DNA of 64,000 nt from Stomorhina lunata (Eukaryota; Arthropoda; Insecta; Diptera; Rhiniidae): contig OW121744.1 of NCBI GenBank assembly GCA_933228675.1, positions 24,082,640 through 24,146,639 of the forward strand, written 5' to 3'. The notes beneath the pieces were generated by a model, which was not told where the DNA came from, did no database searches, and was given only the letters and a program-made list of their open reading frames with translations. Made by a program: the position numbers and the translations under genes. Within the stretch, counting starts at the first letter, position 1; each line of letters begins with the position of its first letter. This document shows positions 21,896 through 34,595 of the stretch, in pieces.

Positions 21896-24800
21896 TTACA
21901 CTAGATTATGTGAGTTTGGTAAGCAACATGTTGCTGTTAATGTGTATTAAGAATTTATTTTTAAATTTTCACCATTTCTTATCGAAATTAACTTTTCAAA
22001 ATACCTAGATTTAAAGTGGTCAAATTTTAAACATTGTCGTAAAGTTAGGCTTATAATAAGCAGAATTTTCAGCCCGCAACATGTTGCTAGCAAGTCGATA
22101 AGACACTTGAGTATGAAACCACCTATACTTCAGTTCAAATAAGTTCTATTCGAAAAGCAAGTGAAAAAATTGCAATTAAACACGTTTAAACGTCATGATC
22201 ATCGATTTTAACAAACATTTCTTCCGCAAAAGAACCTTTACAGAATTTCAATAAATGTTATTTTAATAATTAAAATCACAAAGGAAAATAAACTTATTTA
22301 TCTTTATTTCAAGAATTTCTTTGGTAAGGAAAATAAATTGTTCTTGAAAAATGTTGCTGGTATCAAAAACTTTCTTGGCAACATACAATTAAAAAAGTAT
22401 TTGAATCATGTCGTTCTTTAGGATTTAAATAAATATTTAATAATTTCGTAAAATGTTGCTCATATAAAATTTTAGTAAATGGTAAATTCTTTTGCAACAT
22501 GTTGCTGCTCAGAAATACTGAAAAATGTTGACAGTTCAAGCAAATTTTATTAGAATAAAATTGTAATATTACTAAATTATCTTGCAATTTATAGCTGAGC
22601 CGAATTGAAGACTTATTTTTAGAATTTTATTAGATATTAAATTCCCCAGCAACATGTCGCTGGACATAGAAATGTATCATGTTGCCTAAAGTACAAAACA
22701 CAAATGTATTTAACAATTAAGTTCTACAATTTGTTGCTGAACAGAATTAATGAAACAAACATTTTTTTTGAATATAAAATTCTTAGCAACTTGTTGCTGG
22801 GCGGAGCTTTAGAAAGATGTTGCTCAAATCAAAATAAAAATTTGTTGCAAATTTACAAAACTACATGTGTAAATTCTGTATCAAGAATTTAATTAGATGT
22901 TAAATTCTCTTGCAACATGTTGCTGGACATACAAATGTATCATGTTGTCTACAGCACAGGAAAATAGGAAACAAAACATTATACAAAAATTTATTGAATA
23001 GTAAAGTCTGCAAATATGTTGCTGGACAGAACTGCAGAAACAAACATTTTTTGCAGAGCTATAGAAAGATGTTGCTCAATTTAAAAAAACATACGGTTTT
23101 TCTGTCGTCTGAACATTTACTTGAATGTTAAATTATTTGCAACATGTAATTTGCTGAGCCTACTTCAAGACTTATTTTTCTAAAATATTGTAAATTTTTT
23201 ATCAAGAGTTTGATTAAATTCTCTAGCAACATGTTGCTGAACATAAAAATGTACAGCCCGGGAAAGCAGGAAACAAAGCTTAGTTCAAAAATTGAATGAA
23301 CAGTAAAATCTGCAAAATGTTGCTGGACAGAATTGAAGAGAATGTTCAGAAACACTGAAACATGTTTAAGAAAAATTGTTTACAAACAAATTTCTATTAT
23401 TACTAAATTATCCAGTAATTTATTGCTGAGCTGACTTGAAGACTTATTTTCCAGAAATATTGTAAATTTTTTATTAGGAATTTGATTAAATTCTCTAGCA
23501 ACATGTTGCTGGACACTAAAATGTAGCATGTTATTTACAGTCCAGGAAAACAGGAAACAAAACTTATTACAAAAATCTATTGAATAGTAAAATCTGCAAA
23601 ATGTTGCTGGACAGAATTGCAGAAGTATGTTCAGAAACACTGAAACATGAAACACTGAAACATGTCCGACTTGAAGACTTATTGTTTTGCTAAAATATTG
23701 AAAATTTTGTATTAAGAATTTGACTAAATTCTCTAGCAACATGTTGCTGGACACTAAAATGTAGGATTTTGTCTACAGCCCAGGAAAGTAGGAAACAACA
23801 TTCTACAAAAATGTATTTAATAGTTAAATACAAAATGTCACTATAAAATGTTTAGCAATTTGTTGCTAGGCAGATCTTTAGAAAAATGTTGCTCAAATCA
23901 CAGCGACAGAAAACCGATAAAATTACTAAACAGAAAAAATTTTATGAAAAATTTATCAGAAATAAAGTAATTGATTGCAACAAACAAAAACAAAAAAAAA
24001 AACAATTTTCAGGAAAACTATTAGATGCTCTTTTAGATCCGCGCACACGAACTGGCCCACAGAAACACCCTGCTCAGTCTCAAGACTAACTTGGCCATCT
24101 TACGACTGTAAGCGTCCTGCAGTCTTTGTCTCTCTAACGCTATCTATGAACTCCTAAATTTAACTTAACGCTAAATTAATTTGTAACATTTTGTTGCAGA
24201 GAAATGTTGCCCAAATAACGTCAACATTTGGAGGCTTTTAGCTTTGATAGATTTTTCTATTTAAAATAAATACAGAATTCTCTTGCAAAATGTTGCTGAC
24301 ATCTTAAGTGTTGCAGAAACATGTTGATCAAGTCTCAGACATTTTATAATTTTGAATAAAAGTAGATGATTTTAAATACCAAATCTAGAACTATTTAAGT
24401 AAAATTTGAACCGATGAATATATTAAACAGAAAAAAAAAAAATATGAAAAATATCTCAGAAATGAAGTAATTGTTTGCAACATGTTACAATCTAAACAAA
24501 TTTCACGAAACATCTTCAGTTTAAGAAAACTTTCACGTATAATTCTAAACGATGAAAGTTTTAATTAAAAAGAAAAAATTATGAAAAATCTCTCAACAAT
24601 TTTATTAAAGGAAACATTTTGTTTTGCAACATTTATTCCGATGAAATTTTTAAAATTTCTTATGAATTTAAGTGTTTGATGAACAAAATTTCCTTTTCAA
24701 TTTCAGTAAATGCTCAATTCTCAACATGAAACATGTTGCTGCAATATCTATGACCTCCTTTATTTTACTTAAAAGTAAATTAATTAGCAACATTTTGCTG

Positions 24801-25520
24801 CAGAGAAATGTTGCCAAAATATCGTCAACATTTGAAGACTTTTAGTTAACTTTTCATATTATAAGCTTTATTTATTTAAAATAAATACATAATTCTCATG
24901 CAACATGTTGCTAACATCTTAAATGTTGCAGAAACATGTTGCTCAAGTCTAAGAAATTATATAATTCTGAATAAAAGAAGGTGATTTTAAATTATAAAAC
25001 AGAAAAAAATATAAGAAATTTCTCAGAAATTTTATTGAAGGTAAAATTTTGTTTGCAACATGTTGCCAACCCGAAAAATTTCACCGAAAGTTTATTCCGA
25101 TGAATTTTTTTAAATTTCTTAAGAAATGATGAACAAAATTTCTTTCGCAATTCCAGTAAATTCTGTATTCTCAACATGAAACATGTTGCTCCAATTATGG
25201 TATATCTTTGACCTCCTAAATTTCGCTCAATGGTAAATTCATTTGCAACAATGTTGCCCAAGTACCGTAAACATTTGGAGGCTTTCAGTTAGCTTTTCAT
25301 ATTATAAGTTTAATAGATTTTCTATGTAAAATAAATACAGAATTCTTTGGCAACATGTTGCTAACGTCTGCAACATGTTGCAGAAACATGTTGCTCAAGT
25401 CTAAGAAAAAGAATTTTAACTCAAAATTTTAGTTAATTCTTTTGCAAAAAAAAGACTAAAATTAATGCGAAATGTTCTAAAATTTGTTTGCAACATGTTG
25501 CTAAATTTAAAAATTATATG
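21896..25520. repeat. Repeat field studded with the palindrome GCAACATGTTGC (cluster 1)
   Basis: Dozens of full or near copies of the 12-bp palindrome GCAACATGTTGC, often extended to AGCAACATGTTGCTGGAC, occur over 3.6 kb. At 22900-23830 they sit in a longer unit: CTCTAGCAACATGTTGCTG recurs at 23221, 23493 and 23731, with CAGGAAA..AGGAAACAAA and TGAATAGTAAA.TCTGCAAA between. A second longer unit at 24180-25500 includes CAACATTTGGAGGCTTT, GAAACATGTTGCTCAAGTCT and ACCTCCTAAATTT. Short open frames here are chance. A less biased block at about 24010-24160 is not explained by the repeat and may be a transposon scrap. Confidence 0.9.
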
Positions 25521-26750
25521 CACATTTCCATCGATCTTCTGAGTTAAATTTCTTATCATAATTAAATAAATATTCAAAAAATTTTCTATAATTATGAAAA
25601 TTCTTATCTAGAAGCTTCATTGTTTAATTTTATTTAAAAACAATATCAGTTTCCAAAATTTAATGTTTTTGTTTTTAGTCAGACTGACAGACACCAGGCA
25701 ATCATTAGATGATACATTGTATGTATTTCATTTCACAGACTTTGTTTTCCTTTGTTCTCAGCCAGATTAACTAGTAATTGTTTGCTTTTTTTTTTATTCT
25801 GTTGCTAAATGTTTGTTTCGGAATAAGTATTAAAAATATACTTGTTTTTTTGGAATTCTATAGTCAAGTTCAAGGTCGCAATATGATTGTCTAATATTCA
25901 AGTGCTGAGAACAAAAACAAAAAGTTGCTGCAGCCAATGGCATATTATAGCATATTCGTCGTATCAAATTAAGCAATAGCCAAATCCAAAAAAAAAAAAA
26001 AATCTAAAAAGTTCTCATTACCCTTTTCCCCTTTCATCAGGTTATAACTGCACGAAATGTTATTTATAAATGCAAACATTTTAAATTTAAACAACAAGTA
26101 TTTTTTTTTTTGGCAATTTAAATTATTATACAATAAATACGAAACATGATAAACTACGTTTTAAATTATATATCATCTAATAATTCTGACTTCAGTCACA
26201 GCTCCTCAAGCAACTTCCTCTGGACTTGAGAAGTCATCATTTAAATTCGAAAAGCTTGAATACATAATTAAATCTGTTATTAAGTTAAAATTTCAGAAAC
26301 CATTTTTAATGTTCTATTCACATAAATTATTTGTGCAACATGTTTATTAAACAAACAAGATTTAAATGAAACATTGTTAATTTTTTTTGGAAAATAACAA
26401 ACAGGTTCTTTTTTTTCAAACTCTTAACAATTTTATAATAATTATTTAAAATAAAATAATTATGGCTGCTGTCATTCATATTATGATGTGATTTTGTATT
26501 CAAAAAATGATGCAATTATTGTATTTTTAAATTTTGTTAACAAAAAAATCTTAAATCATAAAAAGGGAACAATTAACAAAAAAAAAATTGTTTTAACAAT
26601 AACTTTAATTGCTATTGTCAATCATTATTTTTTGATTCGTCACATGTTTAGTAATTATGATTGTCTTGGACGAAAATAATTTCATGTGATTTGCAATTAA
26701 TGGCTTTGAAATGACTTTGGTTTTAAGTATATATTTCGTTTCTGGCCACA
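25521..26750. other. lola intron, no exon seen
   Basis: AT-rich with a few GC-richer patches (about 25680-25750, 25860-26050 and 26190-26230). Short overlapping frames on both strands at 26327-26679 have no recognisable content. Confidence 0.4.
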
Positions 26751-26752
26751 TA

Positions 26753-27300
26753 TTGTGTCAGCAACTTATCCAGACAATTTAGTTAGAGAACTAGAAACAT
26801 ATTAATCTTTTGAAATTTGTCATTTTAAATCGTCCCACAAAAAACTCCTACATCAATTGGAATCTAAAATCTATTACATAAAATTTAAAAATACAAACTT
26901 ATCTGGCAACATGTTGCCAGCAACACATTTTAGTTTATGAACATGTCAGCAACTTATCTAGACACTTTAGTTAGAGAATTGAAAACATCTGAATCTACGG
27001 GAAATTGTCATTTTAAAATCGTCCTAAAGGAAACTCCTACATCAATTGGAATCAAAAATCTTTTACATACAATTTTGAAATACATTTTTATCTGGCAACA
27101 TGTTGCCAGCAACATACCTCAGCTTATGAATATAGATTATAAATATATTGAGATTTGTCGATGTAAATCCCCTACAATAATAAAATCTAAAATACTGACT
27201 CATCTAAGACAACATGTCAATTCGGTTTTTAGTTGAAATGACTAGATTTTAAATTTATTTTTCGTTTTCTGGCAACATGTTGCCAGCAACATATCCAAAC
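26753..27300. repeat. About 187-bp tandem repeat carrying GGCAACATGTTGCCAGCAACA
   Basis: Two good copies (26753-26938 and 26940-27127) share TCAGCAACTTATC.AGACA, TTTAGTTAGAGAA, CTCCTACATCAATTGGAATC and TATCTGGCAACATGTTGCC. A shortened third copy ends near 27300. The palindrome here is longer (GGCAACATGTTGCC) than in cluster 1. The open frame at 26937-27236 is produced by this repeat. Confidence 0.85.
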
Positions 27301-27419
27301 ACTTGTTTTATGGATTAAGAAATTAATCTGCAACATAAGTCTATTTAATTTTGTCAATGTAAATCATCCTACAACTTTTTAAATAAAATAAATGCATGAA
27401 AATTTAAAATACTACCCCT

Positions 27420-29170
27420 CCATCTTATCAAAAAATTTTCTATACAAAATTTGTTTATGAAAAATTTTTCTATAAAAAATTTTTTTTATCAAAAATTTTT
27501 CTATAAAAAATTTTTTTGTCAAAAAATTTTTTATGGAAATTTTTTTTATCCAAAATTTTCCTATAGAAAATTTTTGTAAAAAAATTTTTATCAAAAAATT
27601 TTTGATAGGAATTTTTTTTATTAAAAATTTTTCGATAGGAAATTTTATGAAAAAATTTTTTATAGAAATTTTTTTTTAAACAAATTTTCTATAGAAAATT
27701 TTTATGGAAAATTTTTTTATCAAAAATTTTTAAATTTTAAATGTTTTCCTATAGAAAATTTGTTTATCAAAAATTTTTCTTTAAAAAATGTATCTATAGA
27801 AAATTTTTTTTATCAAAAATTTTTCTATAGAAAATTTTTACTATCAAAATTTTTTCTATGGAAAATTTTTTTTATCAAAAATTTTTCTATGGAAAATTAT
27901 TTTATCAAAAACTTTTCTATATAAAATATTTTCCTATAGAAAATGTTTTTATCAAAAATTTTTCTATAGAATTTTTTTTTATCAAAAATGTTTCTATAGA
28001 AACTTTGTTTAACAATAATTTTCCTATAGAAAATTTGTTCATCAAAAACTTTTCTATAGAAAATTTTTTCATCAAAAATTTTTCAATAGAAAATTTTTTA
28101 TCAAAAATTTTTCTATAGATTTTTTTTTCAAAAATTTTTTTATCAAACATTTTTTATAGAAAATATTTTTATCAAAAATTTTTTGTGAACAATTTTTCGA
28201 TAGAAAATTTTTTATAGAAAATATTTTTATCAAAATTTTTTCTATAGAAAATATTTTTGTCAAAAATTTTCTATAGAAAATATTTTTATCAAAATTTTTT
28301 CTATAGAAAATATTTTTGTCAAAAATTTTCTATAGAAAATATTTTTATCAAAAATTTTTCTATAGAAAATATTTTTATCAAAAATTTTTTTATAGAAAAT
28401 ATTTTGATCAAAAATTTTTCTATAGAAAATATTTTGATCAAAAATTTTTCTATAGAAAATTTTTTATCAAAAATTTTTCGATAGAAAATTTTTTATCAAA
28501 AATTTTACTTAGATAATTTTTTTTTATCAAAAATTTTCTATAGAAAATTTGTTTATCTAAAATTTTTCTATAGAAAATTTGTTATCAAAAATTTTTCTAT
28601 AGAAAATTTGTTTGTCAAAAATTTTTCTATAGAAAATTTGTTTGTCAAAAATTTTTCTATAGAAAATTTGTTATCAAAAATTTTTCTATAGAAAATTTGT
28701 TTGTCAAAAATTTTTCGATAGAAAATTTTTTATCAAAAATTTTTCGATAGAAAATTTTTTATCAAAAATTTTTCGATAGAAATTTTTTTATCAAAAATTT
28801 TTCTATAGAAAATTTGTTATCAAAAAGTTTTCGATAGAAAATTTTTTATCAAGAATTTTTCTTTAAATTTTTTTTATCAACAATTTTTATATAGAAATTT
28901 TTTTTTTTATCAAAAATTTTTCTACAGAAAATTTTTCTATAAAAAATTTGTTTATCATAATTTTTCTATAGAATATTTTTTTATGAAAAATTTTTCTACA
29001 GAAAAAAATTTTTATCGACATTTTTTTTTATAGATTTTTTTATAAAATTTTCTTGGAGAAAATTTTTCGATGGAAAAATATTTTTTTTTGAAAATTTTCA
29101 CAGAATAATATTTTTATCGAAAAATTTTCTAGAAAAATAAAAAAAATTGGTTTAAAAATTTTCCAAAGGT
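27420..29170. repeat. CTATAG palindrome array A
   Basis: A tandem array with a unit near 28-30 bp built on TTTTTCTATAGAAAATTTTT, a near-perfect palindrome, joined by TTTTTTATCAAAAA. The linker often varies (ATTTTTATC, TTGTTTGTC, CGATAG for CTATAG), so the array is old or diversified. Overlapping frames on both strands (for example 27858-28118 and 27917-28150) encode only F/I/K/N/S/E/Y repeats and are artefacts. Confidence 0.9.
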
Positions 29171-30200
29171 AAATATTTTTATTCAAAAAGAAAGAGTATT
29201 CGCATCTGATTCCAATCCGTTACATTTATTTATTAATGTAACACAATTTATTGATAAAAAGCCAAAAAATGTTTGTGGAGAAACCAATTCCTCGGCGCGT
29301 TTCGATGGTTGGTTAGGCCATCTCTTTAGGAGGAGTATCCCTACTTTTAAACAGATCGAAAACCTCGCATTTATTACTTATTGTGCAAACATAATCTTTA
29401 CGAATTATGTTTATAAAACATAAGTGAAAGCTCAGATTATCAACTGAAGAAAACACAAATATTTTTCAGTTTTCATCTTCCTTCATTTCCAACATTCTGA
29501 TAGATCGATATCGAAAACTCAAGCAATAAATTTGAACAGAGAACTGATTTTTATGATTTTTTTTTCAGTAAAAATTATATAGAGAAATCGATCTCATTCA
29601 AATCTAGGGGCTCCAAACAATTGAACTTTTATATATCAGTTCCAGGACCAACAAACAAGTCTTACTACACAAGCAAGTCCTATGTTGTAAAGAAATTAAG
29701 ATTTTCCTCTAAATTATAGTATCGAACAGCGATGGCAAAGATTATACAATTTTATTTTTTGTATACATTTTAACACTTGTTGGTTTCGTGCCAGTACCGC
29801 TTCCTACTGGATGCAATTTGAAAATCTTAATGTTTAACAGTTTAGAATTTCTTAACGTATAAGTCACATAACTTTTTTGAAATTTATAGAATTTTTTTCA
29901 TTGTCGTCTATTGAATCCCTAAATATGTCGCTAAAATATTTAATCAATTTTCTACCCATTGTGCTGATGTTTGCAACGCTCAGAAGAATGAGTCTTAGAC
30001 CAATTTGTTGTTGTTGTTGCTAAGTTGACAGCCCTTGGCCGATATACCTGGGTCATTCCGGTACGTAGAACCGGCTGTCGCGGGATTTACCAATTTGTAG
30101 TATCACTTCCTTAGTCAGAATTACAATTTGTAAAGATAAATGGATGAAATTTGACTTTGATATTTTTACTGAAATTAGTGAAAATCGGTCCATTATTTTT
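29171..30200. other. lola intron with an unassigned GC-richer block
   Basis: Between arrays A and B the base composition is more balanced (for example CCTCGGCGCGTTTCGATGG near 29291). No frame or domain is recognised. The block may hold mobile-element debris. A known-looking dispersed fragment at 30004-30092 is listed separately. Confidence 0.4.
30004..30092. mobile_element. Dispersed repeat fragment with hairpin CCGGTACGTAGAACCGG
   Basis: TTGTTGTTGTTGTTGCTAAG is followed by GGCCGATATACCTGGGTCAT and TCCGGTACGTAGAACCGGCT. From memory this phrase is widespread in dipteran genomes next to TTG runs, as a mobile-element end, probably a non-LTR 3' end; I cannot confirm the family here. CCGGT and ACCGG form a 5-bp stem around a 7-nt loop. 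Confidence 0.5.
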
Positions 30201-30204
30201 ATTA

Positions 30205-32660
30205 ATTTAGTTTTTTTTTATCGAAAAATTTCTTATTTTATCGAAAAATTTTCTATAGAAAAATTTTTTTATCAAAAAATTTTCTGTAGAAAAATTTTTT
30301 ATCGAAAAATTTTCTATAGAAAAACTTTTTATCGAAAAATTTTTTATAGAAAAATTTTTTTATCAAAAAATTTTCTATAGAAACATTTTTTTATCGAAAA
30401 ATTTTCTATAGAATATTTTTTTATCGAAAAATTTTCTATAAAAAAAATTTTTTATCCAAAATTTTTCTATAGAAACATTTTTTTATCCAAAATATTTTCT
30501 TATTGAAAAATATTCTATCGAAAAATTTTCTATAGAAAAACGTTTTTATCAAAAAATTTTCTACAGATACATTTTTTTTATCGAAAAGTTGTTCTATAGA
30601 AAAATTGTTTTATTGAAAAATTTTCTATAGAAAAATTTTTTTATTGAAAAATTTTTTATAGAAAAATTTTTTTATTGAAAAATTTTCTATAGAAAAATTT
30701 TTTTATTGAAAAATTTTCTATAGAAAAATTTTTTTATTGAAAAATTTTCTATAGAAAAATTTTTTTATTGAAAAATTTTCTATAAAAAAATTTTTTTATT
30801 GAAAAATTTTCTATAGAAAAATTTTTTTATTGAAAAATTTTCTATAGAAAAATTTTTTTATTGAAAAATTTTCTATAGAAAAATTTTTTTATCGAAAAAT
30901 TTTCTATAGAAACATTTTTTTATCGAAAAATTTTCTATAGAAATTGTTTTTACAGAAAAATTTTTTAACGAAAAATTTTCTATAGAATATTTTTTTATTA
31001 GAAAATTTTTCGATAAAAAAATATTCTATAGAAAATTTTTTTATCCAAAATTTTTCTATAGAAACATTTTTTTATCCAAAATATTTTCTTATTGAAAAAT
31101 ATTCTATCGAAAAATTTTCTATAGAAAAACGTTTTTATCAAAAAATTTTCTACAGATAAATTTTTTTTATCGAAAAATTTTCTATAGAAAATTTTTTTAT
31201 TGAAAAATTTTCTATAGAAAAATTTTTTTATTGAAAAATTTTCTATAAAAAAATTTTTTTATTGAAAAATTTTCTATAGAAAAATTTTTTTGTTGAAAAA
31301 TTTTCTATAGAAAATTTTTTTTATTGAAAAATTTTCCATAGAAATTTTTTTTATTACAAAATTTTCTATAGAAAAATTTTTTTATTGAAAAATTTTCTAT
31401 AGAAAAATTTTTTTATTGAAAAATTTTCTATAGAAAAATTTTTTTATTGAAAAATTTTCTATAGAAAAATTTTTTTATTGAAAAATTTTCTATAGAAAAA
31501 TTTTTTTATTAAAAAAATGTTCTATAGAAAAATTTTTTATTGAAAAATTTTCTATAGAAAAATTTTTTTATTGAAAAATTTTCTATAGAAAAATTTTTTT
31601 TATTGAAAAATTTTCTATAGAAAAATTTTTTTGAAAGAAATTAATTTTAGTTGAACCAGAATTTATGTTGATGGTCGTGGGTTCGAGTCGGGCTCAGGTT
31701 CATGTCATAAATTATTTTTTTTTAATTTATGATTTTTAAATTAGATGAATAAATTTTAGGAAAATTTTCTATAGAAAAATTTTTTTATTGAAAAATTTTC
31801 TATAGAAAAATTTTTTTTCGAAAAATTTTCTATAGAATTTTTTTTTTATTGAAAATTTTTCTATAGAATTTTTTTTATTGAAAAATTTTCAATAGAATTT
31901 TTTTTTATCGAAAAGTTTTCTATAGAAAAATATTTTTTTATCAAAATCTTTTCTATAGAAAAAAATTTTTATCGAAAAATTTTCTATAGAAAAAATTTTT
32001 ATTGAAAAATTTTCTATAGAAAAATTTTTTTATCGAAAAATTTTCTATAGAAAATTTTTTTTATCGAAAAATTTTCTGTAGAAATTTTTTTTATCGAAAA
32101 ATTTTCTATAGAAAATTTTTTTTATCGAAAAATTTTCTATAGAAAATTTATTTTATCGAAAAATTTTCTATAAAAAATTTTTTTTTATCGAAAAATTTTC
32201 TATAAAAAAATTTTTTTTATCGAAAAATTTTCTATAGAAATTTTTTTTTTTATCGAAAAATTTTCAATAGAAAATTTTTATCGAAAAATAGAAAAATTTT
32301 CTATAGAAAATTTTTTTTTTATCGAAAAATTTTTTTATCGAAAAATTTTCTATAGAAAAATTTTTTTATTGAAAAATTTTCTTTGGAAATTTTTTTTATT
32401 GAAAAATTTTCTATAGAAAAGTTTTCTTATTGAAAAATTTTCCAAAGATAATTTTTTATAGAAAAATGTTCTTTAGATTTTTTTTTTACTGCAAAATTTT
32501 CTATAGAAAAATTTTTTATCGAAAATTTTTACGGAAAAATATTTTGAATGAAAAATTTTCTAAAAAAAATAATTTTTATCGAAATTTTTTCCAGTTATAA
32601 ATATTTTAATTTTTTCTATAAAAAAATGTTTATCAAAAATTTTTTTTATATATTCTTTTT
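30205..32660. repeat. CTATAG palindrome array B (31-bp unit)
   Basis: A regular 31-bp unit: ATTGAAAAATTTTCTATAGA plus AAAATTTTTTT. The best stretches are 30600-30900 and 31190-31630. A sub-block of about 200 bp starting near 30440 (TTTTTATCCAAAATATTTTC region) is repeated near 31035, showing block duplication within the array. A non-array insert at about 31635-31760 interrupts it. Edges decay near 32480-32660. Confidence 0.92.
31635..31760 (+). other. Insert in array B with a tRNA-like B-box
   Basis: The array is broken by about 120 bp of different sequence containing GGTCGTGGGTTCGAGTCGGG at 31673-31692. GGTTCGAGTC fits the internal RNA polymerase III B-box (GGTTCGANTC) and the T-arm of tRNAs. 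A TAGTTGAACCAG about 30 nt upstream is a weak A-box candidate, and T runs follow. No complete tRNA cloverleaf is visible. It may be a tRNA-derived SINE fragment. Confidence 0.35.
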
Positions 32661-33781
32661 TATAAAGAATATGTGGCGGTTATTCAGTCAATGCCGAATT
32701 TGGTACAGAAAATGTTTGCGGTTCACACTCGTCATTTCGACTCAAGGGATTAAAAATCTCAGATTTTTCAAAACTTGTTTGTTTATTATACATTTTATAT
32801 CCTAACGAATCTAAAATTCAAATGTTATGTGTATGCTAATTTTTTGGGTTTAAAAATTCTCAGAATTTCTAAGTTTACATAATATTCAAATGACCTTGAC
32901 CTAGTTGTGATATATGTTTTTTTTTTATTTGTATGCCGTTTTGCTTAAAGAAGAAAAATCCTTTTTACATATTTATATATATTTTGTACATAGTAAATGG
33001 GTGGTAAAAATTTGTTTAATGTTTGAATTTCAAAGAAAAACTGTGCTTGTGTGTGAGAGTTTTATATAAAACATGAATATTTTTAGTTTATACTTGTAAA
33101 TTTTTTAAAATACTTTGTTTTTTTTGTTACGCAGTGTTGAATGTTTCTTGTTTTTTTTTCTTAATAAATTTATTAACATTTTTCGAATTAAGATTTTAAA
33201 ACTTTTCTTTTTGGGTTTTTTTCCCTTAACTTTGGTATATGCTGGCATTATCTCTATTTTCTCTAAAACTTAAATGTTGTAGTTAAAAACTTTGATTTTT
33301 GGAAATGAATAATATATTTTTTTTATATACATACTTATACATACATACCTACAAATTCAATACTTTAAACAAAAAAATATATAATTTTCCTTAAGTTTCT
33401 TTAAAAACCAAAAACAAGTGGTGGTGATGTGGTTGGTGTATTTTCTTTTTATATACTTTTTTTTCATTTACAATTTTCCTTAAAAAAAATCTTTTAAACA
33501 CAAACTCCCTAACAAAAAGTAAGAAAGAAACAAAAAAAAAATAGTTTTTGTTGCTTGAAGTTGAAGAATTTTGAACTTAAACAATTTCATTTAAAAATTG
33601 TTTAATGCTAAAATATCAAACAAATTGTGCTTTCTCTTCTTTCGCCTTAATTACATAAAAAATATTAAAAATCCAATAATATTTAAAACTAATTAATATG
33701 ATTGAATGCAAAATTTGAAATTGTTGAATTTTATGATGATGTTGTTATTATTTCTTTCTATATTTTCTGTCTACTCTGCAG
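32661..33781. other. lola intron upstream of alternative exon set A
   Basis: AT-rich. A more balanced block at 32670-32760 gives a short frame without recognisable features. The stretch ends in TATTTTCTGTCTACTCTGCAG at 33781, the acceptor for exon A1. The open frame that starts at 33706 includes intron sequence before this acceptor, so its ATG is not used. Confidence 0.5.
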
Positions 33782-34103
33782 AAAGAAACGAAACAAGCAC
33801 AAATGTTCAAGATCATCATCATCATCAACATCATCAGCTTCTTCTACTTCATCAACAACATGAGGCCCTTGCCATAGATAACGCCACCACCACCACCACC
33901 ACTACAGCCATAATTGCCACTGCTAGTTCCTCCTTGTCGAACTCGACACCTCTGCCCGCTACGGCAGCTGCCACCACGTCCACAACCATCCAAAACAATC
34001 CTAATAAACGTTTAATTGTACCGAAACGTCGTTCATTTCGTTCACACAATATACGCAATTCAATAGCCACCCACCAGGTCACTCGTAGTGTTAGGAAACG
34101 CAG
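33782..34103 (+). CDS. lola: lola alternative exon A1: Thr/His/Ser-rich linker
   Basis: The acceptor at 33781 (TTTCTGTCTACTCTGCAG) and the phase-1 donor of constant exon 4 create codon GAA, giving ERNETSTNVQDHHHHQHHQ. The exon then encodes a His-rich segment, Thr and Ala/Ser runs and a basic end (LIVPKRRSFRSHNIRNS, then RSVRKR). It closes at 34103 in phase 2 with donor GTAATA. The next exon at 34212 restores the frame as RPPAKLSVKQEE. It is isoform-specific and carries no zinc finger itself; A2 adds the fingers. Which Drosophila isoform letter it matches cannot be told without alignment. Confidence 0.85.
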
Positions 34104-34211
34104 GTAATAATTACTTTTTCTCTTCTCTTAATGAGATCCATTTGAAGTAATGTGACTTTTTTTTATATTTTTCTTTAATTTCTTCTCCATGTTCCTTATA
34201 ATGCTCTTCAG

Positions 34212-34509
34212 ACCTCCGGCCAAATTGTCGGTAAAACAGGAAGAAATTGTTAATAACCCAGCGTCCAATACGTCAACAACGACCTATGATATTTCTGAAG
34301 CTCTAGTTAATGTTGACAAAATGATTATTAATTATCCCTATAATTGTATGAATTGCGGCCGTAAATATCAGACGGTATCGACCTTGAAACGTCACATGCG
34401 CAGTGAATGCAATCAACCGAAAAAGTTCGTTTGTCGTCTTTGTAATCGAGGTTTTCATCATAACTTTAAACTTTCCGATCATTTGCGTCGTTTGCATAAT
34501 ATCAAATAA
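34212..34509 (+). CDS. lola: lola alternative exon A2: C2HC plus C2H2 zinc-finger pair, stop
   Basis: Follows a 108-nt intron (acceptor ATGCTCTTCAG at 34211). Encodes RPPAKLSVKQEEIVNN, then two zinc fingers: NCMNCGRKYQTVSTLKRH followed by MRSEC (C-x2-C-x12-H-x4-C), and VCRLCNRGFHHNFKLSDH followed by LRRLH (C-x2-C-x12-H-x4-H). Stop TAA at 34507-34509. A C2HC first finger with a C2H2 second finger is the usual lola isoform tail and sets DNA-binding specificity. VKQE fits the SUMO consensus (hydrophobic-K-x-E). The frame could begin at an ATG upstream at 34189, but the splice phase shows that ATG is intronic. A poly(A) signal lies at 34590. Confidence 0.95.
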
Positions 34510-34589
34510 GATGTTTTGTAATTTCGAGTTTTGTAATTTGAATTTCTTAAAAAAAGTCTTGAATTTAATGTTAATTTACTAAAATTTTA

Positions 34590-34595
34590 AATAAA
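34590..34595 (+). promoter_or_regulatory. lola: Candidate polyadenylation signal AATAAA for isoform A
   Basis: AATAAA lies 81 nt after the stop codon of exon A2, followed by GT- and T-rich sequence (TTAATGTTTTTTTGG), as expected for a cleavage site. In such AT-rich DNA the hexamer alone is weak evidence; the position and downstream element support it. Confidence 0.5.

Noticed and set aside
22363..23754. Short frames in the palindrome cluster
   Set aside because: They follow the repeat units, occur on both strands and have no domain.
21896..25520. GCAACATGTTGC as p53-type sites (RRRCWWGYYY)
   Set aside because: The central ACATGT fits, but the flanking C and G break the half-site consensus in most copies; only a few TAAACATGTTT variants fit.
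27412..28516. Overlapping open frames on both strands rich in F, I, K, N
   Set aside because: They follow the CTATAG array; the amino-acid pattern is a by-product of the repeat. The same holds for frames at 30144, 38393, 43871-45072, 47816-49079 and 61597-62865.
27420..29170. CRISPR-like repeat-spacer array
   Set aside because: Eukaryotic intron, no unique spacers between identical repeats, and the unit is an A/T palindrome array.
33706..33781. ATG at 33706 as the start of a secreted protein (hydrophobic leader)
   Set aside because: The hydrophobic stretch is intronic: a strong acceptor at 33781 in the phase of the constant lola exon gives the true start of the exon.
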